Positions 46,455 to 54,481 of a stretch of 64,000 bases of DNA are shown here, in pieces (position 1 is the stretch's first letter; each line of letters opens with the position of its first letter). The notes under the pieces are model-generated. The model had not been told where the DNA came from. It was given only the letters and a program-made list of their open reading frames with translations, and ran no database searches. This DNA is from Hypnocyclicus thermotrophus (GTDB lineage: Bacteria; Fusobacteriota; Fusobacteriia; Fusobacteriales; Fusobacteriaceae). Location of the stretch: positions 248,001 to 312,000 of the forward strand of contig NZ_SOBG01000001.1 in NCBI RefSeq assembly GCF_004365575.1, written 5' to 3'. A program made the translations under genes and the position numbers.

Positions 46455-47591
46455 ATGAAGATACCGTATCTTAATAATTATTATATTTACATTCAAAATG
46501 AGAAAAAAATTACAAAACGTGAAAGAGAATATCTTAATATTTTAATTGATGAATTTTCTAAATTTAAAAAAAATTTGATTTATGATATTGAAACAGTGAA
46601 AAAAAATTTTGATATTTCCGTAAAAGATTTTTATGAGATACTTATTTCTATTTCAAATAAAAGATATATTTTTGAGATATATGAATTAGAAAGTAAAATA
46701 GCAGAAGGGATCTTTTCTATAATTAATAGTATAAAAATGTCAAAAGATATATTAGAAGTAGAATTTAATGAAATATTATTTGAAGCTTTAAATCCAGACA
46801 GTATATTTTATAAATTTGGTTTTTTATCAATTTTAAAAATAGAAAGTCAAAATATACTTGATTTATATAATTATTTTTTAAGGTATCTCAATAGAAATAA
46901 AGGAGAATTTGAAATAGAAATAGAAAAATTAAAAAATATATTACAAGTAGAAGAAAAATATGGTAGATTTTATGACTTTGAAAGATATGTATTAAAAAAT
47001 ATTATAGAAGAATTAAATAATAAAAGTGATTATATTTTTAGATACGAAAAAATAAAAATAGGTAATTCTAAAAATAATAGAATTAAGTCTTTAAAATTTT
47101 ATTTTGAAAATAGAAAAGAGTTAGAATTATTTAATAATATAGATGAATTGTTAAATATAATAAAGTATGAAATAAAAAATTTTGAAAAATTTAAAAAATT
47201 ATTTTATTTGTATTTAAATAAGAAAAATATTAAATATATAAAAAATAATATAGAGTTTATAAAAGAGCATTTTGATGGTGATTATGAAGAGTATTTAGAA
47301 AAAGCATTAAAAGAAAATTATTATTCTAATCATTTTAAAATATTAGATAAAAATGGGGAGAGGTTGGATTTACTTGTTGATTTAGAATCAGAATATCATA
47401 ATATTTTTCAATTTGAAACAGATATATATAAAATTTTAAAAGAGATAAAATTTTATTATGATATAGATTTTTTAAAAAAATTATATGAATTTAGAAAAAA
47501 TAAGATATTATTTTATGAAGATAAAACAATTAAAATAATTGGTGAATATAATAAAAATTCTAAAAGTTTTTTAAAGATATATAAAAAATAA
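46455..47591 (+). CDS. Rep_3/RepB-like winged-helix protein, function unclear
   Basis: A 378-residue Lys/Glu/Ile-rich protein without signal or membrane segments. Residues about 105-215 (FLSILKIESQNILDLYNYFL, VEEKYGRFYDFERYVLKNI, IEELNNKSDYIFRYEKI, IKSLKFYF) follow the pattern of the second winged helix of Rep_3 plasmid initiators. The N-terminal 100 residues could be the first. The last 160 residues are unfamiliar. AGGTGGG precedes the ATG. It could be a chromosomal initiator relic, a regulator of the divergent PTS operon, or part of an integrated element. The similarity is by eye only. Confidence 0.5.
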   Translation: MKIPYLNNYYIYIQNEKKITKREREYLNILIDEFSKFKKNLIYDIETVKKNFDISVKDFYEILISISNKRYIFEIYELESKIAEGIFSIINSIKMSKDILEVEFNEILFEALNPDSIFYKFGFLSILKIESQNILDLYNYFLRYLNRNKGEFEIEIEKLKNILQVEEKYGRFYDFERYVLKNIIEELNNKSDYIFRYEKIKIGNSKNNRIKSLKFYFENRKELELFNNIDELLNIIKYEIKNFEKFKKLFYLYLNKKNIKYIKNNIEFIKEHFDGDYEEYLEKALKENYYSNHFKILDKNGERLDLLVDLESEYHNIFQFETDIYKILKEIKFYYDIDFLKKLYEFRKNKILFYEDKTIKIIGEYNKNSKSFLKIYKK

Positions 47592-47641
47592 TTTGATATT
47601 ATTTGTAAGTTAAATTTTTTTTAATTAAAAAAGGTGAGTAT

Positions 47642-49186
47642 ATGAAAATAGTAAATATAGAAAAAATGAAAGAAATTGACAAAAGAGCATATGAAAAATA
47701 TAAAATTAATGAAATATTGTTAATGGAAAACGCCGCTATTTCATCCTATAATTTATTAAAGGAAAATTTTAAATTAAAAAAAGAAAAAATATTTATCATT
47801 TGTGGTATAGGAAATAATGGTGGAGATGGATTAGCGCTTGCTAGAAAATTATATAGTGAAAATTTTAATGTGTCGTATTATATTATTGGAAATGAAGAAA
47901 AATATAGTCAAATTTCTAAAATAAATCTAGAAATTTTAAAAAATATAAATATTAAAAGAGAAAAGGACTACGAAGAAGGACTAGAAAAAGCTACACTTAT
48001 TATTGATGCTATTTTTGGTATAGGTTTAAGAAGAAATATAGAAGGAGAATATTTTGAAATTATTAACAAAATAAATAATAGTAATAAAAAAATTGTTTCC
48101 TTAGATATTCCTTCTGGGATTAATGGAGATAACGGTAAAATAATGGGAACAGCTGTAAAATCTACTTATACAATAGCGTTTGGTGCATTAAAATATGGAA
48201 ATATACTTTATCCAGGTTGTGAATATAATGGTGAAATTTCATTATCTAAAATATCATTTCCAGTTGAAAATTATAATGATATAAAAACAAATATTAATTT
48301 ACCACTTGAAATCCCTTTAAGAAATGAAAATAGTCATAAAGATAGTTTTGGAAAGGTAGTGTTTTTAGCAGGATCAAAAAAATATTTGGGAGCACCAATA
48401 TTTTCTACAATGGGATTTTTAAAATCTGGTGGTGGCTATGCTAGGCTTATTACTTCTAAAAGTATTATAAATATATTATCAACAAATGCAAAAGAAATAG
48501 TTTATTTTGGAATGAGTGAAAATGAAAGTGGAGGAATAAGTTTTAAAAATATTGATAAAATTAAAGAAATTTTTCTACAAAACAAAATGATAGTTGTAGG
48601 ACCGGGGATATCAATTACTGAAGATAATAGAAAAATCATTAGAGAGATTATAAATCTAGATGTTCCTATTTTATTTGATGCAGATGCATTAACTATAATT
48701 TCTAAAGATATCAATATATTATATAATAGAAAAAATAAAACGATACTTACTCCTCATTTAGGTGAATTAAGTAGATTACTTAATATATCTATAGAGAAAA
48801 TAAATAAAAATAGAGTAGAAATATGTAAGGAATTTGCAGTAAAATATGGAGTTATTTTAGTAGTAAAAATAGCTCGAACAGAGATTTATTATCCAAATGG
48901 AGAAATTTTTATAAATTTAAGTGGAAATAGTGCACTTGCTACTGCAGGAAGTGGAGATGTGTTAACTGGAGTTATTGCGAGTCAATATATATTAGGGCTA
49001 TCAATAGAGGAAGCAGTAAGGCAAGGAGTTTTTCTACACGGATTTACAGCAGATATTATAGCTAAAAATAAAGGGAAGGACGGAGTAATAGCTAGTGATT
49101 TATTAGAATATTTACCTATTGCTATGAAAAAAATAAGAAAAAATTATAATAAAATATTAAAAAAATATAGTATTAAAAATTATTAA
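47642..49186 (+). CDS. nnr: Bifunctional NAD(P)H-hydrate epimerase/dehydratase
   Basis: Repairs hydrated NAD(P)H. The N-terminal YjeF_N domain (about 1-215) epimerises R/S NAD(P)HX: ENAAISSYNLL, CGIGNNGGDGLALARKL, IDAIFGIGLRR, SLDIPSGINGD. The C-terminal ribokinase-like dehydratase domain (about 225-500) has FLAGSKKYLGAP, VVGPGIS, LFDADAL, LTPHLGELSRLL and GNSALATAGSGDVLTGVIA with the catalytic Asp. At 514 residues it is a normal fused Nnr. It lies 50 bases after the Rep_3-like gene. Confidence 0.96.
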   Translation: MKIVNIEKMKEIDKRAYEKYKINEILLMENAAISSYNLLKENFKLKKEKIFIICGIGNNGGDGLALARKLYSENFNVSYYIIGNEEKYSQISKINLEILKNINIKREKDYEEGLEKATLIIDAIFGIGLRRNIEGEYFEIINKINNSNKKIVSLDIPSGINGDNGKIMGTAVKSTYTIAFGALKYGNILYPGCEYNGEISLSKISFPVENYNDIKTNINLPLEIPLRNENSHKDSFGKVVFLAGSKKYLGAPIFSTMGFLKSGGGYARLITSKSIINILSTNAKEIVYFGMSENESGGISFKNIDKIKEIFLQNKMIVVGPGISITEDNRKIIREIINLDVPILFDADALTIISKDINILYNRKNKTILTPHLGELSRLLNISIEKINKNRVEICKEFAVKYGVILVVKIARTEIYYPNGEIFINLSGNSALATAGSGDVLTGVIASQYILGLSIEEAVRQGVFLHGFTADIIAKNKGKDGVIASDLLEYLPIAMKKIRKNYNKILKKYSIKNY

Positions 49187-49277
49187 TTAGATAAAATTAA
49201 ATATGATAATTTTTATAAAAATAAAATCATTAATAGAAGAGATTGTAATTTTTATTTTAGTGATAAAAAGGAGAAAA

Positions 49278-49871
49278 ATGTTTCTTAATAAAGATTATTT
49301 TCAAAATGATGCAATATTTTTAGCGAAAGATTTATTAGGTAAAATTTTAGTTAGAGAAATAAATGGTAAAAAGATATTATGTAAAATAGTAGAAACAGAA
49401 GCATATATAGGGCCTGAAGACAAAGCATGTCATGCATATAATAATAAAAGAACAAAGAGAACAGAAGCTATGTTTTTAGAAGGTGGATGTACTTATGTAT
49501 ATATGATATATGGGATGTATAATTGTTTAAATATTGTAGCAAATAAAAAAGATAAACCAGAAGCAGTATTAATAAGAGCAGTAGAACCACTTAATGAATT
49601 AGAATATTTAAAAAAGAACAGAAATATTAAAAGTAAAAAAAGATATGATTTAACAAATGGTCCAGGGAAACTTTGTAAAGCTCTTAAAATAGATAAAAAA
49701 TTAAATAAATATGATTTATGTAAAAATAAAAAACTTTTTATTTTAGATAGTAAAGATAAAAAAATTGAGATAGTAGAAGCTAAAAGAATTAATATTGAGT
49801 ATGCAGAAGAATATAAATATAAACTTTGGAGATTTTATATAAAAGGTAATAAATTTGTATCAAAAATTTAG
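49278..49871 (+). CDS. 3-methyladenine DNA glycosylase (AAG/MPG family)
   Basis: Base-excision repair enzyme removing alkylated and deaminated purines. The 197-residue protein has FLAKDLLGKILVREI, IVETEAYIGPEDKACHAYN with the catalytic Glu, FLEGGCTYVYMIYGMYNCLN, and LTNGPGKLCKALKI. I use ATG 49278 (GGAG 5 bases upstream, matching the usual N-terminus) rather than the open-frame start at 49203, whose first 25 residues are an unrelated hydrophobic stretch. Confidence 0.94.
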   Translation: MFLNKDYFQNDAIFLAKDLLGKILVREINGKKILCKIVETEAYIGPEDKACHAYNNKRTKRTEAMFLEGGCTYVYMIYGMYNCLNIVANKKDKPEAVLIRAVEPLNELEYLKKNRNIKSKKRYDLTNGPGKLCKALKIDKKLNKYDLCKNKKLFILDSKDKKIEIVEAKRINIEYAEEYKYKLWRFYIKGNKFVSKI

Positions 49872-49884
49872 AATGGAGAATAAT

Positions 49885-49935
49885 ATGAATAGAAAGCTAT
49901 ATATGAAAAAAATAAAAGCTCCTCTTGAGAAATAG
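49885..49935 (+). CDS. Possible 16-residue peptide, doubtful
   Basis: ATG with GGAG 6 bases upstream and TAG after 16 codons, just after the glycosylase gene. It may be the leftover start of a lost gene. No other support. Confidence 0.15.
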   Translation: MNRKLYMKKIKAPLEK

Positions 49936-49984
49936 GGCTATTGATATATTTTAATAAAATAGATATAAAGTAATATAAAAATAT

Positions 49985-50018
49985 AAAGAGTATTTCTAAA
50001 TATTTAGAAATACTCTTT
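49985..50018. terminator. Bidirectional palindromic terminator
   Basis: AAAGAGTATTTCTAAA (49985-50000) pairs with TTTAGAAATACTCTTT (50003-50018). It is an almost uninterrupted 34-bp palindrome between the convergent glycosylase and CoA-disulfide reductase genes. Confidence 0.85.
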
Positions 50019-50026
50019 AATTTTAA

Positions 50027-52510
50027 TTAGATAAATAAATTACTATTTGCATTTTCAGAATCACCTAAATAAGTAGCAACTCCTCCAATTTCAACTCCGT
50101 CAATTAATTCTTCTTCTTTTATTCCCATTAAATCCATAGACATTTGACAAGCGATAATTTTACCACCATTATCTAAGAATTGTTTCATAAGAGTTTCTAC
50201 AGAATCAACATTATTTTTTTTCATAACAAGTTTTATCATTTCAGCACCCATTCCTCCCATGTTCATTTTAGAAATAGGAAGTTTACCAACATGTTTTGGA
50301 AGCATAATATCAAACATTTTAGCTAAACCTGATTTTTTAACTTTTACTCCGTCTTTTTTTAGAGCAGTTAATCCCCAGAAAGTAAAGAACATGCTTACTT
50401 TTTTACCCATTGCAATAGCTCCATTAGCTATAATAAATGAAGCAAGTACTTTATCTAAATCTCCACTAAATACAACTATAGTTTGTCCATCTAAAGTTTT
50501 TGCAGGAGCATTAGTTGTATTTTCAACTTTTGGTGTATTTTTTTGTATTTTAGCAGTAATTATTCCTTTACTAGAAGTCACTTCAAGTAATCTATTACCT
50601 GTTTTATTTGCCCAAGCAACTACATCTTTTTTAAATCCAGGATCAGTTGCTTTAATAGATAAAATATCACCATCCTTTAATTCTTCTATTGTTTTAAAAG
50701 TTTTCATTATAGGTCCTGGGCATTGTAATCCACAAGCATCTACTTCAATACTTTTTGCATCTTCAGCATGAGCAACATGCATTCCACCATCATTTTCAGT
50801 TATATAGTTATCAATCCCTGTTGAAGTTCCGTCATTTTTAAATATTCCAATATTTGATTGTTCTACTGTAGTTGGATACCAGAATTTATATCCACCATTC
50901 AAGTTTCTTGCTTTAAATCCATTTTGTACTAATATTCTATAAGCTAAGAATCCTCTTACTCCAATAGCACAATATACAATATATTCTTTTTCTTTGTTTA
51001 ATTTATCGAGATTTTTTCTTAATTCGTTTAAATCAATATGAATTGAACCAGGTATAGTACCAAGCATATTTTCTTCTTTTGTTCTTATATCAAGAAGTAC
51101 CGATTTATCAGGATCAAGATCTTTCAATTCATGCCATTCAATATGTTTTAATTCGCCATTTTTAATGTTTTCAGCTATATAACCAAAGAAATTTATAGGA
51201 TCTTTTGCTGAGTTAAATGGTGGAGCATAAGCAAGTTCTAAATCTTGTAAATCCCAAGCTTTAATACCACCTTTCATAGCAGTAGCGATAACATCAATTC
51301 TTTTATCAACACCATTATATCCTATTCCTTGAGCACCATATATTGTACCAGTTTCTTCATTATATACAAGTTTTAAAACTATAGGAGTAGAACCTGGATA
51401 ATATCCAGCATGATCATTTTTATTTACAATAAGAGTTCTATATTTTATTCCATATCTTTTTAAAGTTTTTTCATTAAGACCAGTAGAAGCCGCAGTCATG
51501 TCAAATACTTTTGCAATTGCAGTTCCCATTGTTGCAATATATTTATTTTGTTTTAATCCTAGCATATTATCAGCTACAAGTCTACCTTGTCTATTAGCAG
51601 GCCATGCTAGAGGGACAAGAATTTTTTTATTTGAAACAAAACAGTTTACTTCTATAGCATCTCCAACTGCATAAATATCTTTATTTGAAGTTTGCATATA
51701 CTCATTTACTTTAATTCCACCAGTTTCACCAATTTCTAAATTAGCTTCTTTTACTAATTTTACTTCAGGTCTTACACCAATTGATAAAATTACAATATCA
51801 GTATCAATAAAATCACCATTTTCTAAAACAACAGTAGTTTTATCGCCATTTTTTCTAAATTCAGTAACACCGTTATTCAAATAAAGTTCTACTTCTTGTT
51901 CTTTTAAATGTAAATGTAATTGAGCAGCAATATCAAAATCCATAGGTGTTAAAATTTGATTAGCTTTTTCAATTATAGATACTTTTAATCCTTTGTGTTT
52001 TAAATTTTCAGCGACTTCTACTCCTATAAATCCGGCACCAATAACTACAGCTCTTTTAGCTTCTCTAGTTTTCAATCCTTCGATAATGTCATCCATATCA
52101 TTCATATTTCTAAGAGTATAAACATTATCAACATCATTAATCCCTTTAATAGGAGGTTTTATTGGAGAAGCTCCAGGAGAAAGTAACAATTTATCATAAC
52201 TTTCTTCATATTCCTCAGAAGTTTCTAAATTTTTTAATATAACAACTTTTTTTTCAGTATCTATTTTTATAGCTTCAGTTTTTACTCTTACGTCGATATT
52301 AAATCTTTCTTTCATCCCTTTAACAGTTTGAACTAATAAATTATCTCTTTCTTTTATTACACCACCAATATGATAAGGTAATCCACAGTTTGCAAAACTA
52401 ATGTAATCTCCTCTTTCAATCATAATGATTTCAGTTTCTTCGCTTATTCTACGAAGTCTAGCAGCAGCACTAGCACCACCAGCGACACCACCGATAATAA
52501 TTACTTTCAT
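50027..52510 (-). CDS. CoA-disulfide reductase fused to rhodanese, TusA and DsrE-like domains
   Basis: An 827-residue cytoplasmic flavoprotein. Residues 1-445 form a CoA-disulfide/persulfide reductase: FAD motif VIIIGGVAGGASAAARLRR, active Cys42 in FANCGLPYHIGG, second dinucleotide site VVIGAGFIGVEVAE. Residues about 455-550 are a rhodanese domain with Cys514 (VYCAIGVRG). Residues 588-660 are TusA-like (DACGLQCPGPIMK, Cys597). Residues 670-827 are DsrE2-like, with ACQMSMDLMG near 785. All four domains retain a cysteine, so sulfane sulfur may be relayed within one chain. AAGGAGG precedes the ATG, with a promoter and Fur-like box upstream. Confidence 0.95.
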   Translation of the reverse strand: MKVIIIGGVAGGASAAARLRRISEETEIIMIERGDYISFANCGLPYHIGGVIKERDNLLVQTVKGMKERFNIDVRVKTEAIKIDTEKKVVILKNLETSEEYEESYDKLLLSPGASPIKPPIKGINDVDNVYTLRNMNDMDDIIEGLKTREAKRAVVIGAGFIGVEVAENLKHKGLKVSIIEKANQILTPMDFDIAAQLHLHLKEQEVELYLNNGVTEFRKNGDKTTVVLENGDFIDTDIVILSIGVRPEVKLVKEANLEIGETGGIKVNEYMQTSNKDIYAVGDAIEVNCFVSNKKILVPLAWPANRQGRLVADNMLGLKQNKYIATMGTAIAKVFDMTAASTGLNEKTLKRYGIKYRTLIVNKNDHAGYYPGSTPIVLKLVYNEETGTIYGAQGIGYNGVDKRIDVIATAMKGGIKAWDLQDLELAYAPPFNSAKDPINFFGYIAENIKNGELKHIEWHELKDLDPDKSVLLDIRTKEENMLGTIPGSIHIDLNELRKNLDKLNKEKEYIVYCAIGVRGFLAYRILVQNGFKARNLNGGYKFWYPTTVEQSNIGIFKNDGTSTGIDNYITENDGGMHVAHAEDAKSIEVDACGLQCPGPIMKTFKTIEELKDGDILSIKATDPGFKKDVVAWANKTGNRLLEVTSSKGIITAKIQKNTPKVENTTNAPAKTLDGQTIVVFSGDLDKVLASFIIANGAIAMGKKVSMFFTFWGLTALKKDGVKVKKSGLAKMFDIMLPKHVGKLPISKMNMGGMGAEMIKLVMKKNNVDSVETLMKQFLDNGGKIIACQMSMDLMGIKEEELIDGVEIGGVATYLGDSENANSNLFI

Positions 52511-52570
52511 TTATTCATCCTCCTTAAATTTTAATAATAGATTGTGAAAAAAAACATTTTATAAGTCATA

Positions 52571-52589
52571 AATAATGTATATCATTATA
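52571..52589 (-). promoter_or_regulatory. Fur/PerR-family box over the start site of the CoA-disulfide reductase gene
   Basis: ATAATG-TATAT-CATTAT is a dyad that matches the Fur consensus GATAATGATAATCATTATC at 14 of 19 positions. It covers the predicted transcription start (about 52585), a repressing position. Confidence 0.55.
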
Positions 52590-52591
52590 TT

Positions 52592-52620
52592 ATAATAATA
52601 TAATATGTTTGATTTGTCAA
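52592..52620 (-). promoter_or_regulatory. Promoter of the CoA-disulfide reductase gene
   Basis: On the minus strand TTGACA (52615-52620), 17 bp, TATTAT (52592-52597). It has a perfect -35 and ideal spacing. Confidence 0.8.
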
Positions 52621-52772
52621 TATTATTTTTTCTTTAAATTATTATTCTAAAATTTTTTTGAAATCCTTTAAAAAAAATTAAAATTTTATATTATTAAAGA
52701 TTTAGACATTAATAAAAAATGAAATTTTGACGAAAATATATATTAGTATAACAATAGTTAGGAGTTGGTAAA

Positions 52773-53297
52773 ATGAAAAAATATTTTTTAATTTTAGTAT
52801 TATTATGTGCAACAATAACAAATGCACATACAATTGAACTTGAAGGAGGAATTGGAATAATAAATAGTATTTCAACTGGAATAACAGGAATTATTCCACT
52901 TAATCAATATTCAAAAGATATTTTAATTAATTATAGTAGTGGGATGACGCCATTAATTGGAGAATATTATGGTGTAAGTATTAAGCTACAAGAACCTAAT
53001 GGATTTAGATATGGGATTTTTTATAAAGAAAGAACTATATATGATGGATTATGGGAGGATATTTTTAGTAATATTTTTTCAGGGGGAAGCTCAAATAGTA
53101 ATGCGCCAGATAGTAAATACGATATATATGGTATAGGATTAGATAAGGTGTTTTCAAGTGATGAGTTCTTTAGTCCATGGGCTGGAATAGATATAGGATA
53201 TAGTTATTTACGTAATAAAGATAGTTGGAGTGGAGAAAATGGATATAAAGATTCTTTTTATATGGACTTTAAATTAGGAATAATGATAAGATTTTAA
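52773..53297 (+). CDS. Small exported protein, probably outer-membrane barrel
   Basis: A 174-residue protein with a signal peptide (KKYFLILVLLCATITNAHT). Alternating strands follow (LEGGIGIINSIST, YGVSIKL, FRYGIFYKERTIYDG, WAGIDIGYSYLR, FYMDFKLGIMIRF), ending in an aromatic residue as outer-membrane barrels do. I recognise no family. It stands alone between a promoter-containing gap and a terminator, with AGGAG before the ATG. Confidence 0.65.
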   Translation: MKKYFLILVLLCATITNAHTIELEGGIGIINSISTGITGIIPLNQYSKDILINYSSGMTPLIGEYYGVSIKLQEPNGFRYGIFYKERTIYDGLWEDIFSNIFSGGSSNSNAPDSKYDIYGIGLDKVFSSDEFFSPWAGIDIGYSYLRNKDSWSGENGYKDSFYMDFKLGIMIRF

Positions 53298-53342
53298 TCT
53301 CGCTATAATTAAATAAAAGAAATATATTAATATTAAAAAAAA

Positions 53343-53400
53343 TAAATATTCTAAATAAAAAAACAGCTAAGATTTAGCTGTTTTTTATTTAGAATATTTA
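53343..53400. terminator. Very long bidirectional palindromic terminator
   Basis: A 27-bp stem with a single-base bulge and a 3-base loop. The core AACAGCTAA/TTAGCTGTT is flanked by T/A tracts, extended outward by CTAAAT/ATTTAG and TAAATATT/AATATTTA. It lies between convergent genes. Confidence 0.9.
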
Positions 53401-53413
53401 ATATTGATAAATA

Positions 53414-54172
53414 TTATTTTATGTTTTGATTGTTTATTATATATTCAAAAGAAAGGTTTCCACCAAATATATCAAGTGCACTTCCTACAGTATAATGAAT
53501 TTTTCCATTTCCAATACTATTAATAAGCTTAATATCTTCAAGAGAACGAATCCCACCAGCATATGTAGTAGGAATAGAACAATAATCATTTATAAGATAA
53601 AGAAGTTCTTTGTCAATCCCTTGTTTTTTACCTTCTACATCCACTCCATGTATTAAAAATTCATCACAATAATTTTCTAATATTTTTATATTTTCTTTAG
53701 ATATTTCAAAATTAGTAAAATTTTGCCATCTATCAGTTACAACATAGTATTTATTATTATTTTTTCTACAACTTAAATCTAATACCAATTTATCTTTTCC
53801 TATTAAATTGGATAAATTTTCTAGACGTTTAAAATCTATTTTACCATTATTAAATACATAGGAAGTAACAATTACATGACTAGCTCCGTATTCGATATAC
53901 AAATTTGCATTATTAATAGTTATTCCACCACCAATTTGTAGTCCATTAGGAAAAGCTTTTAATGCTGAAATAGCTTCTTCATCATTTCCAATACCTAGTT
54001 TAATTACATGTCCGCCAGTTAAATTATATTTTTTAAAAAGCTTTGCATAATAACTAGCAGGTTTATCAGAAACAAAGTTTTCAATAATGGAATTTGTCTT
54101 ATTATCTGAAAGAGTTCCTCCGACGATTTGTTTAACTTTTCCATTATGTAAATCGATACATGGTCTAAACAT
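53414..54172 (-). CDS. hisA: HisA of the eukaryotic type (ProFAR isomerase)
   Basis: Histidine-pathway isomerase, 252-residue TIM barrel. The sequence follows the eukaryotic His6 pattern rather than the common bacterial HisA: RPCIDLHNGKVKQIVGGTL with catalytic Asp7, SYYAKLFKKYNLTGGHVIKLG, LQIGGGITINNA, ASHVIVTSYVF, LVLDLSCRK, YCDEFLIHGVDVEG, TTYAGGIRSLEDI and VGSALDIFGG. It stands alone; no other his gene is in the window. This suggests transfer or a scattered pathway. AGGGGG precedes the ATG. Confidence 0.92.
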   Translation of the reverse strand: MFRPCIDLHNGKVKQIVGGTLSDNKTNSIIENFVSDKPASYYAKLFKKYNLTGGHVIKLGIGNDEEAISALKAFPNGLQIGGGITINNANLYIEYGASHVIVTSYVFNNGKIDFKRLENLSNLIGKDKLVLDLSCRKNNNKYYVVTDRWQNFTNFEISKENIKILENYCDEFLIHGVDVEGKKQGIDKELLYLINDYCSIPTTYAGGIRSLEDIKLINSIGNGKIHYTVGSALDIFGGNLSFEYIINNQNIK

Positions 54173-54481
54173 ATTTCCCCCTTAAAAATTTATAATTGTT
54201 TTTATTTTTTATATTGTAACGTAGTTTTATAATAATTTCAAATGCTATATAAAACTTATATTGATTATATATATTATAGATATATATAATTTCTATATTA
54301 TAAATAAGACAAAAAAAGAAGTGAAATCATCCTTTATTTACTAAGAAAAAGAATAAAAATAAATTCTTGTATTAGTTAAGCGGTACTATATACGACAAAA
54401 ACTATTGACTAATTCATTGTTTTTTTGTATTCTATAATAGAAGAAAATTTAAAATAAATCTGAAAAAAGGGGTATGTTGTT
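54173..54481. other. Intergenic region before the XRE/TPR regulator
   Basis: About 310 AT-rich bases between divergent genes, with no open frame or strong hairpin. The end carries the promoter at 54405-54433. Confidence 0.5.
54405..54433 (+). promoter_or_regulatory. Promoter of the XRE/TPR regulator
   Basis: TTGACT (54405-54410), 17 bp, TATTCT (54428-54433). A TATAAT overlaps at 54433-54438 but would need a 22-bp spacer. Confidence 0.6.

Noticed and set aside
49203-49277. Upstream extension of the DNA glycosylase
   Set aside because: The added 25 residues are a hydrophobic stretch absent from the family, and GGAG precedes ATG 49278.
50259-50771. 170-codon open frame on the plus strand
   Set aside because: It lies wholly inside the CoA-disulfide reductase gene on the opposite strand, has no ribosome site, and its translation shows no recognisable domain.
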